Shown here: positions 41,568 to 55,820 of the stretch, piece after piece
Layout: every line of letters starts with the position of its first letter
How positions within the stretch are numbered: the stretch's first letter is position 1
Assembly (NCBI RefSeq): GCF_050948215.1
Contig: NW_027488846.1
Span: forward strand, 62,001-126,000
Reading direction: 5' to 3'
DNA: 64,000 bases
Source of the DNA: Halictus rubicundus
Taxonomy: Eukaryota; Arthropoda; Insecta; Hymenoptera; Halictidae
Notes under the pieces: model-generated
Told to the model about the DNA's origin: nothing
What the model saw: only the letters and a program-made list of their open reading frames with translations
The model's database searches: none
Program-made: the position numbers and the translations under genes

Positions 41568-44500
41568 ATCATATCCTATCCTCTATCCGATCCTATCCTC
41601 TATCCTATCCTATCCAATCCTCTATCCTATGCTACCCTCTATCCTATCCTATCCTCTATCCTATCCTATCCAATCCTCTATCCTATGCTACACTCTATCC
41701 TATCCTATCCTCTATCCTATCCTATCCTCTATCCTATCCTATCCTCTATCGTATCCTATCCTCTATTATATCCTATCCGCTACCCTATCCTATCCTCTAT
41801 CCTATCCTATCCTCTATCCTATCCTATCCAATCCTCTATCCTATGCTACCCTCTATCCTATCCTATCCTCTATCCTATCCTATCCTCTATCCTATCCTAT
41901 CCTCTATGGTATCCTATCCTCTATTATATCCTATCCGCTATCCTATCCTATCCTATCCGCTATCCTATCCTATCCTCTATCCTATCCTATCCTCTATCCT
42001 ACCCTATCCTCTATCATATCCTATCCTCTATCCTCTCCTATCCTCTAACCTATCCTATCCTCTATCCTATCCTATCGTATCCTCTATCCTATCCTATCCT
42101 CTATCCTATCCTATCCTCTATCCTATCCTATCCTATCCTCTATCCGATCCTATCCTCTATCCTATCCTATCCTCTATCGTATCCTATCCTCTACCCTATC
42201 CTATCCTCTATCCTATCCTATCCTCTATCCTATCCTATCCTCTATCCTATCCTATCCAATCCTCTATCCTATGCTACCCTCTATCCTATCCTATCCTCTA
42301 TTATATCCTATCCTCTATCGTATCCTATCCTCTACCCTATCCTATCCTCTATCCTATCCTATCCTCTATCCTATCCTATCCTCTATCCTATCCTATCCAA
42401 TCCTCTATCCTATGCTACCCTCTATCCTATCCTATCCTCTATCCTATCCTATCCTCTATCCTATCCTATCCTCTATGGTATCCTATCCTCTATTATATCC
42501 TATCCTCTATCCTATCCTATCCTCTAACCTATCCTATCCTCTATCCTATCCTATCGTATCCTCTATCCTATCCTATCCTCTATTCTATCCTATCCTCTAT
42601 CCTATCCTATCCTCTATCCGATCCTATCCTCTATCCTATCCTATCCTCTATCGTATCCTATCCTCTACCCTATCCTATCCTCTATCCTATCCTATCCTCT
42701 ATCCTATCCTATCCTCTATCCTATCCTATCCAATCCTCTATCCTATGCTACCCTCTATCCTATCCTATCCTCTATTATATCCTATCCTCTATCCTATCCT
42801 ATCCTCTATCCTATCCTACCCTCTATTATATCCTATCCGCTATCCTATCCTATCCTCTATCCTATCCTATCCTCTATCCTATCCTATCCTCTATCCTATC
42901 CTATCCTCTATCCTATCCTATCCTCTATCATATCCTATCCTCTATCCTTTCCTATCCTCTAACCTATCCTATCCTCTATCCTATCCTATCGTATCCTCTA
43001 TCCTATCCTATCCTCTATCCTATCCTATCCTCTATCCTATCCTATCCTCTATCCGATCCTATCCTCTATCCTATCCTATCCTCTATCGTATCCTATCGTC
43101 TACCCTATCCTATCCTCTATCCTATCCTATCCTCTATCCTATCCTATCCTCTATCCTATCCTATCCTATCCTCTATCCTATCTTGTCCTCTATCCTATCC
43201 TATCCTCTAAAGTATCATATTCTCTATCCTATCCTCTATCGTATCGTATCCTCTATCCTATCCAATCCTCTATCCTATCCGATCCTCTATCCTATCCTCT
43301 ATAATATCGTAACCTCTAACATATCCTATCCTCTTTCCTATAATATCATCTATCCTATCCTATTCTCTATCCTTTCCTATCCTCTAACCTATCCTATCCT
43401 CTATCCTATCCTATCGTATCCTCTATCCTATCCTATCCTCTATCCTATCCTATCCTCTATCCTATCCTATCCTCTATCCGATCCTATCCTCTATCCTATC
43501 CTATCCTCTATCGTATCCTATCCTCTACCCTATCCTATCCTCTATCCTATCCTATCCTCTATCCTATCCTATCCTCTATCCTATCCTATCCAATCCTCTA
43601 TCCTATCCAATCCTCTATCCTATGCTACCCTCTATCCTATCCTATCCTCTATCCTATCCTATCCTCTATCCTATCCTTTCCTCTATCCTATCCTATACTC
43701 TATCCTATCCTATCCTATCCTCTATCCTATCCTATCCTCTATCCTATCCTATCCTATCCTCTATCCTATCTTGTCCTCTATCCTATCCTATCCTCTATCC
43801 TATCCTATCCTCTATCCTATTCTTTCCTCTATCCTATCCTATACTCTATCCTATCCTATCCTATCCTCTATCCGATCCTATCCTCTATCCTATCCTATCC
43901 TCTATCGTATCCTATCCTCTACCCTATCCTATCCTCTATCCTATCCTATCCTCTATCCTATCCTATCCAATCTTCTATCCTATGCTACCCTCTATCCTAT
44001 CCTATCCTCTATCCTGTCCTATCCTCTATCCTATCCTATCCTCTATCGTATCGTATCGTCTATTATATCCTATCCTCTATCCTATCCTATCCTCTATCCT
44101 ATCCTATCCTCTATCCTATCCTATCCTCTATCCTATCCTGTCCTCTATCCTATCCTATCCTCTATCCTATCCGATCCTCTATCCTATCCTATCCTCTGTC
44201 CTATCCTATCCTCTATCCTATCCTATCCTCTAGCCTATCCTATCCTCTATCCTATCCTATCCTATCCTCTATCCTATCATATCCTCTATCCTATCCTATC
44301 CAATCCTCTATCCTATGCTACCCTCTATCCTATCCTATCCTCTATCCCATCCTATCCTCTATCCTATCCTATCCTCTGTCCTATCCTATCCTCTATCCTA
44401 TCCTATCCTCTAGCCTATCCTATCCTCTATCCTATCCTATCCTATCCTCTATCCTATCATATCCTCTATCCTATCCTATCCAATCCTCTATCCTATGCTA

Positions 44501-46509
44501 CCCTCTATCCTATCCTATCCTCTATCCCATCCTATCCTCTATCCTATCCTATCCTTTATCATATACTATCCTCTACCCTATCCTATCCTCTATCCTATCC
44601 TATCCTCTATCCTATCCTATCCTCTATTCTATCCTATCCTCTATCCTATCCTATCCGCTATCCCATCCTATCCTCTACCTTATCCTATCCTCTATCCTAT
44701 CCTATTCTCTATCCTATCCTATCCTCTCTCCTATCCTATCCTCTATCATATCCTATCCTCTATCCTATCCTATCCTCTATCCTATCCTATCGTATCCTCT
44801 ATCCTATCCTATCCTCTATCCTATCCTATCGTATCCTCTATCCTATCCTATCCTCTATCCTAATCTATCCTCTATCCTATCCTATCCTCTATCCTATCTT
44901 GTCCTCTATCCTATCCTATCCTCTACCGTATCATATTCTCTATCCTATCCTCTATCGTATCGTATCCTCTATCCTATCCAATCCTCTATCCTATCCGATC
45001 CTCTATCCTATCCTCTATAATATCGTAACCTCTAACATATCCTATCCTCTTTCCTATAATATCATCTATCCTATCCTATTCTCTATCCTATCCTATCCTC
45101 TATCCTATCCTATCCTCTATCCTATCCTGTCCTCTATCCTATCCTATCCTATCCTCTATCCCATCCTATCCTCTATCCTATCCTCTCCTTTATCATATCC
45201 TATCCTCTATCCGATCCTATCCTCTATCCTATCCTATCCAATCCTCTATCCTATGCTACCCTCTATCCTATCCTATCCTCTATCCTATCCTATCCAATCC
45301 TCTATCCTATGCTACCCTCTATCATATCCTATCCTCTATCCGATCCTATCCTCTATCCTATCCTATCCAATCCTCTATCCTATGCTACCCTCTATCCTAT
45401 CCTATCCTCTATCCTATCCTATCCAATCCTCTATCCTATGCTACACTCTATCCTATCCTATCCTCTATCCTATCCTATCCTCTATCCTATCCTATCCTCT
45501 ATCGTATCCTATCCTCTATTATATCCTATCCGCTACCCTATCCTATCCTCTATCCTATCCTATCCTCTATCCTATCCTATCCAATCCTCTATCCTATGCT
45601 ACCCTCTATCCTATCCTATCCTCTATCCTATCCTATCCTCTATCCTATCCTATCCTCTATGGTATCCTATCCTCTATTATATCCTATCCGCTATCCTATC
45701 CTATCCTATCCGCTATCCTATCCTATCCTCTATCCTATCCTATCCTCTATCCTACCCTATCCTCTATCATATCCTATCCTCTATCCTCTCCTATCCTCTA
45801 ACCTATCCTATCCTCTATCCTATCCTATCGTATCCTCTATCCTATCCTATCCTCTATCCTATCCTATCCTCTATCCTATCCTATCCTATCCTCTATCCGA
45901 TCCTATCCTCTATCCTATCCTATCCTCTATCGTATCCTATCCTCTACCCTATCCTATCCTCTATCCTATCCTATCCTCTATCCTATCCTATCCTCTATCC
46001 TATCCTATCCAATCCTCTATCCTATGCTACCCTCTATCCTATCCTATCCTCTATTATATCCTATCCTCTATCGTATCCTATCCTCTACCCTATCCTATCC
46101 TCTATCCTATCCTATCCTCTATCCTATCCTATCCTCTATCCTATCCTATCCAATCCTCTATCCTATGCTACCCTCTATCCTATCCTATCCTCTATCCTAT
46201 CCTATCCTCTATCCTATCCTATCCTCTATGGTATCCTATCCTCTATTATATCCTATCCTCTATCCTATCCTATCCTCTAACCTATCCTATCCTCTATCCT
46301 ATCCTATCGTATCCTCTATCCTATCCTATCCTCTATCCTATCCTATCCTCTATCCTATCCTATCCTCTATCCGATCCTATCCTCTATCCTATCCTATCCT
46401 CTATCGTATCCTATCCTCTACCCTATCCTATCCTCTATCCTATCCTATCCTCTATCCTATCCTATCCTCTATCCTATCCTATCCAATCCTCTATCCTATG
46501 CTACCCTCT
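41568..46509 (+). repeat. 4,942-bp tandem duplication, right copy
   Basis: This is the second copy of the preceding block. It ends at about 46,510, where the unit after TGCTACCC is ordinary here but is a CATATCC variant at 41,568. Internally both copies contain a shorter duplication with offset 3,753 and its complement 1,189 (3,753 + 1,189 = 4,942). Confidence 0.88.
44175..44554 (+). repeat. 180-bp tandem duplication, copy in the right 4,942-bp block
   Basis: The order of variants is the same as at 39.23-39.61 kb, shifted by 4,942 bp, with CTAGCC at 44,231 and 44,411. It was evidently copied as part of the larger duplication. Confidence 0.8.
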
Positions 46510-47936
46510 ATCCTATCCTATCCTCTATTATATCCTATCCTCTATCCTATCCTATCCTCTATCCTATCCTACCCTCTATTATATCCTATCCGCTATCCTA
46601 TCCTATCCTCTATCCTATCCTATCCTCTATCCTATCCTATCCTCTATCCTATCCTATCCTCTATCCTATCCTATCCTCTATCATATCCTATCCTCTATCC
46701 TTTCCTATCCTCTAACCTATCCTATCCTATATCCTATCCTATCGTATCCTCTATCCTATCCTATCCTCTATCCTATCCTATCCTCTATCCTATCCTATCC
46801 TCTATCCGATCCTATCCTCTATCCTATCCTATCCTCTATCGTATCCTATCGTCTACCCTATCCTATCCTCTATCCTATCCTATCCTCTATCCTATCCTAT
46901 CCTCTATCCTATCCTATCCTATCCTCTATCCTATCTTGTCCTCTATCCTATCCTATCCTCTAAAGTATCATATTCTCTATCCTATCCTCTATCGTATCGT
47001 ATCCTCTATCCTATCCAATCCTCTATCCTATCCGATCCTCTATCCTATCCTCTATAATATCGTAACCTCTAACATATCCTATCCTCTTTCCTATAATATC
47101 ATCTATCCTATCCTATTCTCTATCCTTTCCTATCCTCTAACCTATCCTATCCTCTATCCTATCCTATCGTATCCTCTATCCTATCCTATCCTCTATCCTA
47201 TCCTATCCTCTATCCTATCCTATCCTCTATCCGATCCTATCCTCTATCCTATCCTATCCTCTATCGTATCCTATCCTCTACCCTATCCTATCCTCTATCC
47301 TATCCTATCCTCTATCCTATCCTATCCTCTATCCTATCCTATCCAATCCTCTATCCTATCCAATCCTCTATCCTATGCTACCCTCTATCCTATCCTATCC
47401 TCTATCCTATCCTATCCTCTATCCTATCCTTTCCTCTATCCTATCCTATACTCTATCCTATCCTATCCTATCCTCTATCCTATCCTATCCTCTATCCTAT
47501 CCTATCCTATCCTCTATCCTATCTTGTCCTCTATCCTATCCTATCCTCTATCCTATCCTATCCTCTATCCTATTCTTTCCTCTATCCTATCCTATACTCT
47601 ATCCTATCCTATCCTATCCTCTATCCGATCCTATCCTCTATCCTATCCTATCCTCTATCGTATCCTATCCTCTACCCTATCCTATCCTCTATCCTATCCT
47701 ATCCTCTATCCTATCCTATCCAATCTTCTATCCTATGCTACCCTCTATCCTATCCTATCCTCTATCCTGTCCTATCCTCTATCCTATCCTATCCTCTATC
47801 GTATCGTATCGTCTATTATATCCTATCCTCTATCCTATCCTATCCTCTATCCTATCCTATCCTCTATCCTATCCTATCCTCTATCCTATCCTGTCCTCTA
47901 TCCTATCCTATCCTCTATCCTATCCGATCCTCTATC

Positions 47937-48316
47937 CTATCCTATCCTCTGTCCTATCCTATCCTCTATCCTATCCTATCCTCTAGCCTATCCTATCCTC
48001 TATCCTATCCTATCCTATCCTCTATCCTATCATATCCTCTATCCTATCCTATCCAATCCTCTATCCTATGCTACCCTCTATCCTATCCTATCCTCTATCC
48101 CATCCTATCCTCTATCCTATCCTATCCTCTGTCCTATCCTATCCTCTATCCTATCCTATCCTCTAGCCTATCCTATCCTCTATCCTATCCTATCCTATCC
48201 TCTATCCTATCATATCCTCTATCCTATCCTATCCAATCCTCTATCCTATGCTACCCTCTATCCTATCCTATCCTCTATCCCATCCTATCCTCTATCCTAT
48301 CCTATCCTTTATCATA
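47937..48316 (+). repeat. 180-bp tandem duplication, third B2 copy
   Basis: The order of variants is the same, shifted by about 3,760 bp from the previous copy, with CTAGCC near 47,993 and 48,173. It lies at the right end of the 3,753-bp offset match. Confidence 0.78.
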
Positions 48317-48778
48317 TACTATCCTCTACCCTATCCTATCCTCTATCCTATCCTATCCTCTATCCTATCCTATCCAATCTTCTATCCTATGCTACCCTCT
48401 ATCCTATCCTATCCTCTATCCTGTCCTATCCTCTATCCTATCCTATCCTCTATCGTATCGTATCGTCTATTATATCCTATCCTCTATCCTATCCTATCCT
48501 CTATCCTATCCTATCCTCTATCGTATCCTATCCTCTACCCTATCCTATCCTCTATCCTATCCTATCCTCTGTCCTATCCTATCCTCTATCCTATCCTATC
48601 CAATCCTCTATCCTATGCTACCCTCTATCCTATCCTATCCTCTATCCTATCCTATCCTCTATCCTATCCTATCCTCTATCGTATCCTATCCTCTATTATA
48701 TCCTATCCGCTATCCTATCCTATCCTCTATCGTATCCTATCCTCTATTATATCCTATCCTCTATCCTATCCTATCCTC

Positions 48779-48950
48779 TATAATATCGTATCCTCTATCA
48801 TATCCTATCCTCTTTCCTATAATATCATCTATCCTATCCTATTCTCTATTATATCCTATCCTCATATCGTCTCCTATCCTCTATCCTATCCTATCCTCTA
48901 TCGTATCCTATCCTCTATCCTATCCAATCCTCTATCCTATCCTCTATCCT
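48779..48950 (+). repeat. Family A island inside family B domain 2
   Basis: A full A-type cassette (ATAATATCGTATCC, CATATCC, CTTTCC, ATAATATCATC, TTCTC, TTATATCC, then CATATCGTCTCC at about 48,862) is followed by CGTATCC and CCAATCC units in family A order. It is the only CATATCGTCTCC after 34.24 kb. Family B cassettes lie on both sides, at 47.07 and 50.10 kb. The surrounding 48.37-49.97 kb is a mosaic of short pieces found elsewhere. Confidence 0.82.
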
Positions 48951-49969
48951 ATCCTATCCTCTATCCTATCCTATCGTATCCTCTATCCTATCCTATCCTA
49001 TCCTCTATCCCATCCTATCGTATCCTCTATCCTATCCTATCCTCTATCCTAACCTATCCTCTATCCTATCCTATCCTCTATCCCATCCTATCCTCTATCC
49101 TATCCTATCCTCTATCCTATCCTATCCTCTATCCTATCCTATCCTCTATCCCATCCTATCCTCTATCCTATCCTATCCTCTATCCGATCCTATCCTCTAT
49201 CCTATCCTATCATCTATCGTATCCTATCCTCTATCCTATCCTATCCAATCCTCTATCCTATGCTACCCTCTATCCTATCCTATCCTCTATCCTATCCTAT
49301 ACTCTATCCTATCCTATCCTCTATCGTATCCTATCCTCTATTATATCCTATCCTCTATCCTATCCTATCCTCTATCCTATCCTATCGTATCCTCTATCCT
49401 ATCCTATCCTCTATCCTAACCTATCCTCTATCCTATCCTATCCTCTATCCCATCCTATCCTCTATCCTATCCTATCCTCTATCCTATCCTATCCTCTATC
49501 CTATCCTATCCTCTATCCCATCCTATCCTCTATCCTATCCTATCCTCTATCCGATCCTATCCTCTATCCTCTCCTATCCTCTATCGTATCCTATCCTCTA
49601 CCCTATCCTATCCTCTATCGTATCCTATCCTCTACCCTATCCTATCCTCTATCCTATCCTATCCTCTATCCTATCCTATCCTCTATCCTATCCTATCCTC
49701 TATCCTATCCTATCCTCTATCCTATCCTATCCGCTATCCTATCCTATCCTCTACCTTATCCTATCCTCTATCCTATCCTATTCTCTATCCTATCCTATCC
49801 TCTCTCCTATCCTATCCTCTATCATATCCTATCCTCTATCCTATCCTATCCTCTATCCTATCCTATCGTATCCTCTATCCTATCCTATCCTCTATCCTAT
49901 CCTATCGTATCCTCTATCCTATCCTATCCTCTATCCTAATCTATCCTCTATCCTATCCTATCCTCTATC

Positions 49970-51100
49970 CTATCTTGTCATCTATCCTATCCTATCCTCT
50001 ACCGTATCATATTCTCTATCCTATCCTCTATCGTATCGTATCCTCTATCCTATCCAATCCTCTATCCTATCCGATCCTCTATCCTATCCTCTATAATATC
50101 GTAACCTCTAACATATCCTATCCTCTTTCCTATAATATCATCTATCCTATCCTATTCTCTATCCTATCCTATCCTCTATCCTATCCTATCCTCTATCCTA
50201 TCCTGTCCTCTATCCTATCCTATCCTATCCTCTATCCCATCCTATCCTCTATCCTATCCTCTCCTTTATCATATCCTATCCTCTATCCTATCCTATCCTC
50301 TATCCTATCCTATCCAATCCTCTATCCTATGCTACCCTCTATCCTATCCTATCCTCTATCCTATCCTATCCAATCCTCTATCCTATGCTACCCTCTATCA
50401 TATCCTATCCTCTATCCGATCCTATCCTCTATCCTATCCTATCCAATCCTCTATCCTATGCTACCCTCTATCCTATCCTATCCCCTATCCTATCCTATCC
50501 AATCCTCTATCCTATGCTACACTCTATCCTATCCTATCCTCTATCCTATCCTATCCTCTATCCTATCCTATCCTCTATCGTATCCTATCCTCTATTATAT
50601 CCTATCCGCTACCCTATCCTATCCTCTATCCTATCCTATCCTCTATCCTATCCTATCCAATCCTCTATCCTATGCTACCCTCTATCCTATCCTATCCTCT
50701 ATCCTATCCTATCCTCTATCCTATCCTATCCTCTATGGTATCCTATCCTCTATTATATCCTATCCGCTATCCTATCCTATCCTCTATCCTATCCTATCCT
50801 CTATCCTTTCCTCTATCCTATCCTATACTCTATCCTATCCTATCCTATCCTCTATCCGATCCTATCCTCTATCCTATCCTATCCTCTATCGTATCCTATC
50901 CTCTACCCTATCCTATCCTCTATCCTATCCTATCCTCTATCCTATCCTATCCAATCCTCTATCCTATGCTACCCTCTATCCTATCCTATCCTCTATCCTA
51001 TCCTATCCTCTATCCTATCCTATCCTCTATCCTATCCTATCCTCTATTATATCCTATCCGCTATCCTATCCTATCCTCTATCCTATCCTATCCTCTATCA
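49970..51100 (+). repeat. Repeat of the 44.9-46.0 kb segment (offset about 5,076)
   Basis: TATCTTGTCA near 49,971 begins a block equivalent to that at 44,896. TGCTACCC at 45,309 and 45,596 reappears at 50,385 and 50,672. A C-to-A change (TGTCA) and a TCCCC unit near 50,482 are private to this copy. To the right of about 50.78 kb the order changes and becomes a mosaic. Confidence 0.72.
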
Positions 51101-51569
51101 TATCCTATCCTCTATCCTATCCTATCCTCTAACCTATCCTATCCTCTATCCTATCCTATCGTATCCTCTATCCTATCCTATCCTCTATCCTATCCTATCC
51201 TCTATCCTATCCTATCCTCTATCCGATCCTATCCTCTATCCTATCCTATCCTCTATCGTATCCTATCCTCTACCCTATCCTATCCTCTATCCTATCCTAT
51301 CCTCTATCCTATCCTATCCTCTATCCTATCCTATCCTCTATCCTATCCTATCCAATCCTGTATCCTATGCTACCCTCTATCCTATCCTATCCTCTATCCT
51401 ATCCTATCCTCTATCCTATCCTATCCTCTATCCTATCCTATCCTCTATCCTATCCTATCCTCTATCCTATCCTATCCTCTATTATATCCTATCCGCTATC
51501 CTATCCTATCCTCTATCCTATCCTATCCTCTATCCTATCCTATCCTCTATCCTATCCTATCCTCTATAA

Positions 51570-54290
51570 TATCGTAACCTCTAACATATCCTATCCTCTT
51601 TCCTATAATATCATCTATCCTATCCTATTCTCTATCCTATCCTATCCTCTATCCTATCCTATCCTCTATCCTATCCTGTCCTCTATCCTATCCTATCCTA
51701 TCCTCTATCCGATCCAATCCTCTATCCTATCCGATCCTCCATCCTATCCTATCCTCTATCCTATCCTATCCTCTATCCTATCCTATCCTCTATCCTATCC
51801 TATCCTCTATCCTATCCTTTCCTCTATCCTATCCTATACTCTATCCTATCCTATCCTATCCTCTATCCGATCCTATCCTCTATCCTATCCTATCCTCTAT
51901 CGTATCCTATCCTCTACCCTATCCTATCCTCTATCCTATCCTATCCTCTATCCTATCCTATCCAATCCTCTATCCTATGCTACCCTCTATCCTATCCTAT
52001 CCTCTATCCTATCCTATCCTCTATCCTATCCTATCCTCTATCCTATCCTATCCTCTATTATATCCTATCCGCTATCCTATCCTATCCTCTATCCTATCCT
52101 ATCCTCTATCATATCCTATCCTCTATCCTATCCTATCCTCTAACCTATCCTATCCTCTATCCTATCCTATCGTATCCTCTATCCTATCCTATCCTCTATC
52201 CTATCCTATCCTCTATCCTATCCTATCCTCTATCCGATCCTATCCTCTATCCTATCCTATCCTCTATCGTATCCTATCCTCTACCCTATCCTATCCTCTA
52301 TCCTATCCTATCCTCTATCCTATCCTATCCTCTATCCTATCCTATCCTCTATCCTATCCTATCCAATCCTGTATCCTATGCTACCCTCTATCCTATCCTA
52401 TCCTCTATCCTATCCTATCCTCTATCCTATCCTATCCTCTATCCTATCCTATCCTCTATCCTATCCTATCCTCTATCCTATCCTATCCTCTATTATATCC
52501 TATCCGCTATCCTATCCTATCCTCTATACTATCCTATCCTCTATCCTATCCTATCCTCTATCCTATCCTATCCTCTATCATATCCTATCCTCTATCCTTT
52601 CCTATCCTCTAACCTATCCTATCCTGTATCCTATCCTATCGTATCCTCTATCCTATCCTATCCTCTATCCTATCCTATCCTCTATCCTATCCTATCCTCT
52701 ATCCGATCCTATCCTCTATCCTATCCTATCCTCTATCGTATAATATCCTCTACCCTATCCTATCCTCTATCCTATCCTATCCTCTATCCTATCCTATCCT
52801 CTATCCTATCCTATCCAATCCTCTATCCTATCCAATCCTCTATCCTATGCTACCCTCTATCCTATCCTATCCTCTATTATATCCTATCCTCTATCCTATC
52901 CTATCCTCTATCCTATCCTATCCTATCCTCTATTATATCCTATCCGCTATCCTATCCTATCCTCTATCCTATCCTATCCTCTATCCTATCCTATCCTCTA
53001 TCCTATCCTATCCTCTATCATATCCTATCCTCTATCCTATCCTATCCTCTATCGTATCCTATCCTCTATTATATCCTATCGTATCCTCTATCCTATCCTA
53101 TCCTCTATCCTATCCTATCCTCTATCCTATCATATCCTCTATCCTATCCTATCCTCTATCCTATCCTATCCTCTACCGTATCATATTCTCTATCCTATCC
53201 TCTATCGTATCGTATCCTCTATCCTATCCATTCCTCTATCCTATCCGATCCTCTATCCTATCCTCTATAATATCGTAACCTCTAACATATCCTATCCTCT
53301 TTCCTATAATATCATCTATCCTATCCTATTCTCTATCCTATCCTATCCTCTATCCTATCCTATCCTCTATCCTATCCTGTCCTCTATCCTATCCTATCCC
53401 ATCCTCTATCCTATCCTATCCTCTATCCTATCCTATCCTCTATCATATCGTATCCTCTATCCTATCCTATCCTCTATCCTATCCTATCGTATCCTCTATC
53501 CTATCCTATCCTCTATCCTATCCTATCGTATCCTCTATCCTATCCTATCCTCTATCCTATCCTATCCTATCCTCTATCCCATCCTATCCTCTATCCTATC
53601 CTCCCCTTTATCATATCCTATCCTCTATCCGATCCTATCCTCTATCCTATCCTATCCAATCCTCTATCCTATGCTACCCTCTATCCTATCCTATCCTCTA
53701 TCCTATCCTATCCAATCCTCTATCCTATGCTACCCTCTATCCTATCCTATCCTCTATCCTATCCTATCCTCTATCCTATCCTATCCTCTATCGTATCCTA
53801 TCCTCTATTATATCCTATCCGCTATCCTATCCTATCCTCTATCCTATCCTATCCTCTATCCTATCCTATCCTCTATCCTATCCTATCCTCTATCATATCC
53901 TATCCTCTATCCTATCCTATCCTATCCTATCCTCTATCCGATCCAATCCTCTATCCTATCCGATCCTCCATCCTATCCTATCCTCTATCCTATCCTATCC
54001 TCTATCCTATCCTATCCTCTATCCTATCCTATCCTCTATCCTATCCTTTCCTCTATCCTATCTTGTCCTCTATCCTATCCTATCCTCTACCGTATCATAT
54101 TCTCTATCCTATCCTCTATCGTATCGTATCCTCTATCCTATCCAATCCTCTATCCTATCCGATCCTCTATCCTATCCTCTATAATATCGTAACCTCTAAC
54201 ATATCCTATCCTCTTTCCTATAATATCATCTATCCTATCCTATTCTCTATCCTATCCTATCCTCTATCCTATCCTATCCTCTATCCTATC
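51570..54290 (+). repeat. 4,141-bp offset duplication, left copy
   Basis: About 51.57-54.29 kb recurs at 55.71-58.43 kb with offset 4,141 bp. Landmarks are GTAACCTCTAAC at about 51,578/55,719 and TGCTACCC at 51,977/56,118, 52,378/56,519, 52,847/56,988, 53,671/57,812 and 53,727/57,868. Differences seen are single bases: a CTATACT at about 52,525 that is ordinary in the partner, and CTCCCC near 53,602 against CTCTCC near 57,743. The match ends where CTGTCCTGTATCCTATACT replaces the ordinary unit at about 54,297. Confidence 0.83.
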
Positions 54291-55820
54291 CTGTCCTGTA
54301 TCCTATACTATCCCATCCTCTATCCTATCCTATCCTCTATCCTATCCGATCCTCCATCCTATCCTATCCTCTATCCTATCCTATCCTCTATCCTATCCTA
54401 TCCTCTATCGTATCCTATCCTCTACCCTATCCTATCCTCTATCCTATCCTATCCGCTATCATATCCTATCCTCTATCCTATCCTATCCCATCCTCTATCC
54501 TATCCTATCCTCTATCCTATCCTATCCTCTATCCTATCCTATCCTCTATCCGATCCTATCCTCTATCCTATCCTATCCTCTATCGTATCCTATCCTCTAC
54601 CCTATCCTATCCTCTATCCTATCCTATCCGCTATCATATCCTATCCTCTATCCTATCATATCCTCTATCCTATCCTATCCTCTATCCTATCCTATCCTCT
54701 ACCGTATCATATTCTCTATCCTATCCTCTATCGTATCGTATCCTCTATCCTATCCATTCCTCTATCCTATCCGATCCTCTATCCTATCCTCTATAATATC
54801 GTAACCTCTAACATATCCTATCCTCTTTCCTATAATATCATCTATCCTATCCTATTCTCTATCCTATCCTATCCTCTATCCTATCCTATCCTCTATCCTA
54901 TCCTGTCCTCTATCCTATCCTATCCCATCCTCTATCCTATCCTATCCTCTATCCTATCCTATCCTCTATCATATCGTATCCTCTATCCTATCCTATCCTC
55001 TATCCTATCCTATCGTATCCTCTATCCTATCCTATCCTCTATCCTATCCTATCGTATCCTCTATCCTATCCTATCCTCTATCCTATCCTATCCTATCCTC
55101 TATCCCATCCTATCCTCTATCCTATCCTCCCCTTTATCATATCCTATCCTCTATCCGATCCTATCCTCTATCCTATCCTATCCAATCCTCTATCCTATGC
55201 TACCCTCTATCCTATCCTATCCTCTATCCTATCCTATCCAATCCTCTATCCTATGCTACCCTCTATCCTATCCTATCCTCTATCCTATCCTATCCTCTAT
55301 CCTATCCTATCCTCTATCGTATCCTATCCTCTATTATATCCTATCCGCTATCCTATCCTATCCTCTATCCTATCCTATCCTCTATCCTATCCTATCCTCT
55401 ATCCTATCCTATCCTCTATCATATCCTATCCTCTATCCTATCCTATCCTATCCTATCCTCTATCCGATCCAATCCTCTATCCTATCCGATCCTCCATCCT
55501 ATCCTATCCTCTATCCTATCCTATCCTCTATCCTATCCTATCCTCTATCCTATCCTATCCTCTATCCTATCCTTTCCTCTATCCTATCTTGTCCTCTATC
55601 CTATCCTATCCTCTACCGTATCATATTCTCTATCCTATCCTCTATCGTATCGTATCCTCTATCCTATCCAATCCTCTATCCTATCCGATCCTCTATCCTA
55701 TCCTCTATAATATCGTAACCTCTAACATATCCTATCCTCTTTCCTATAATATCATCTATCCTATCCTATTCTCTATCCTATCCTATCCTCTATCCTATCC
55801 TATCCTCTATCCTATCCTGT
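53150..55820 (+). repeat. 1,526-bp offset duplication
   Basis: About 53.15-54.29 kb recurs at about 54.68-55.82 kb. The rare CTCCCC unit at 53,601 and 55,127 and TGCTACCC at 53,671/55,197 and 53,727/55,253 keep the same offset of 1,526 bp. The CTCCCC unit is seen nowhere else that I noticed, so it ties these two copies closely. Confidence 0.78.

Larger units (their letters stand above)
41600..48370 (+). repeat. 3,753-bp offset duplication, second pair
   Basis: About 41.6-44.62 kb recurs at 45.35-48.37 kb at offset 3,753 bp. Landmarks are TGCTACCC at 41,843/45,596, 42,271/46,024, 43,622/47,375 and 44,495/48,248. The match ends at about 48,372, where CCAATCTTC appears in place of ordinary units. 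With the 4,942-bp duplication, the sequence at 36.9-39.6 kb is therefore present three times in B2, and a fourth, older copy lies at 22.5-25.0 kb. Confidence 0.82.

Noticed and set aside
2942..46509. That the near-identical multi-kilobase duplications are purely assembly artefacts
   Set aside because: This is not excluded, but copies differ by scattered single bases and single-unit indels, and offsets are nested in a consistent way. That favours real unequal exchange; long-read spanning would settle it.
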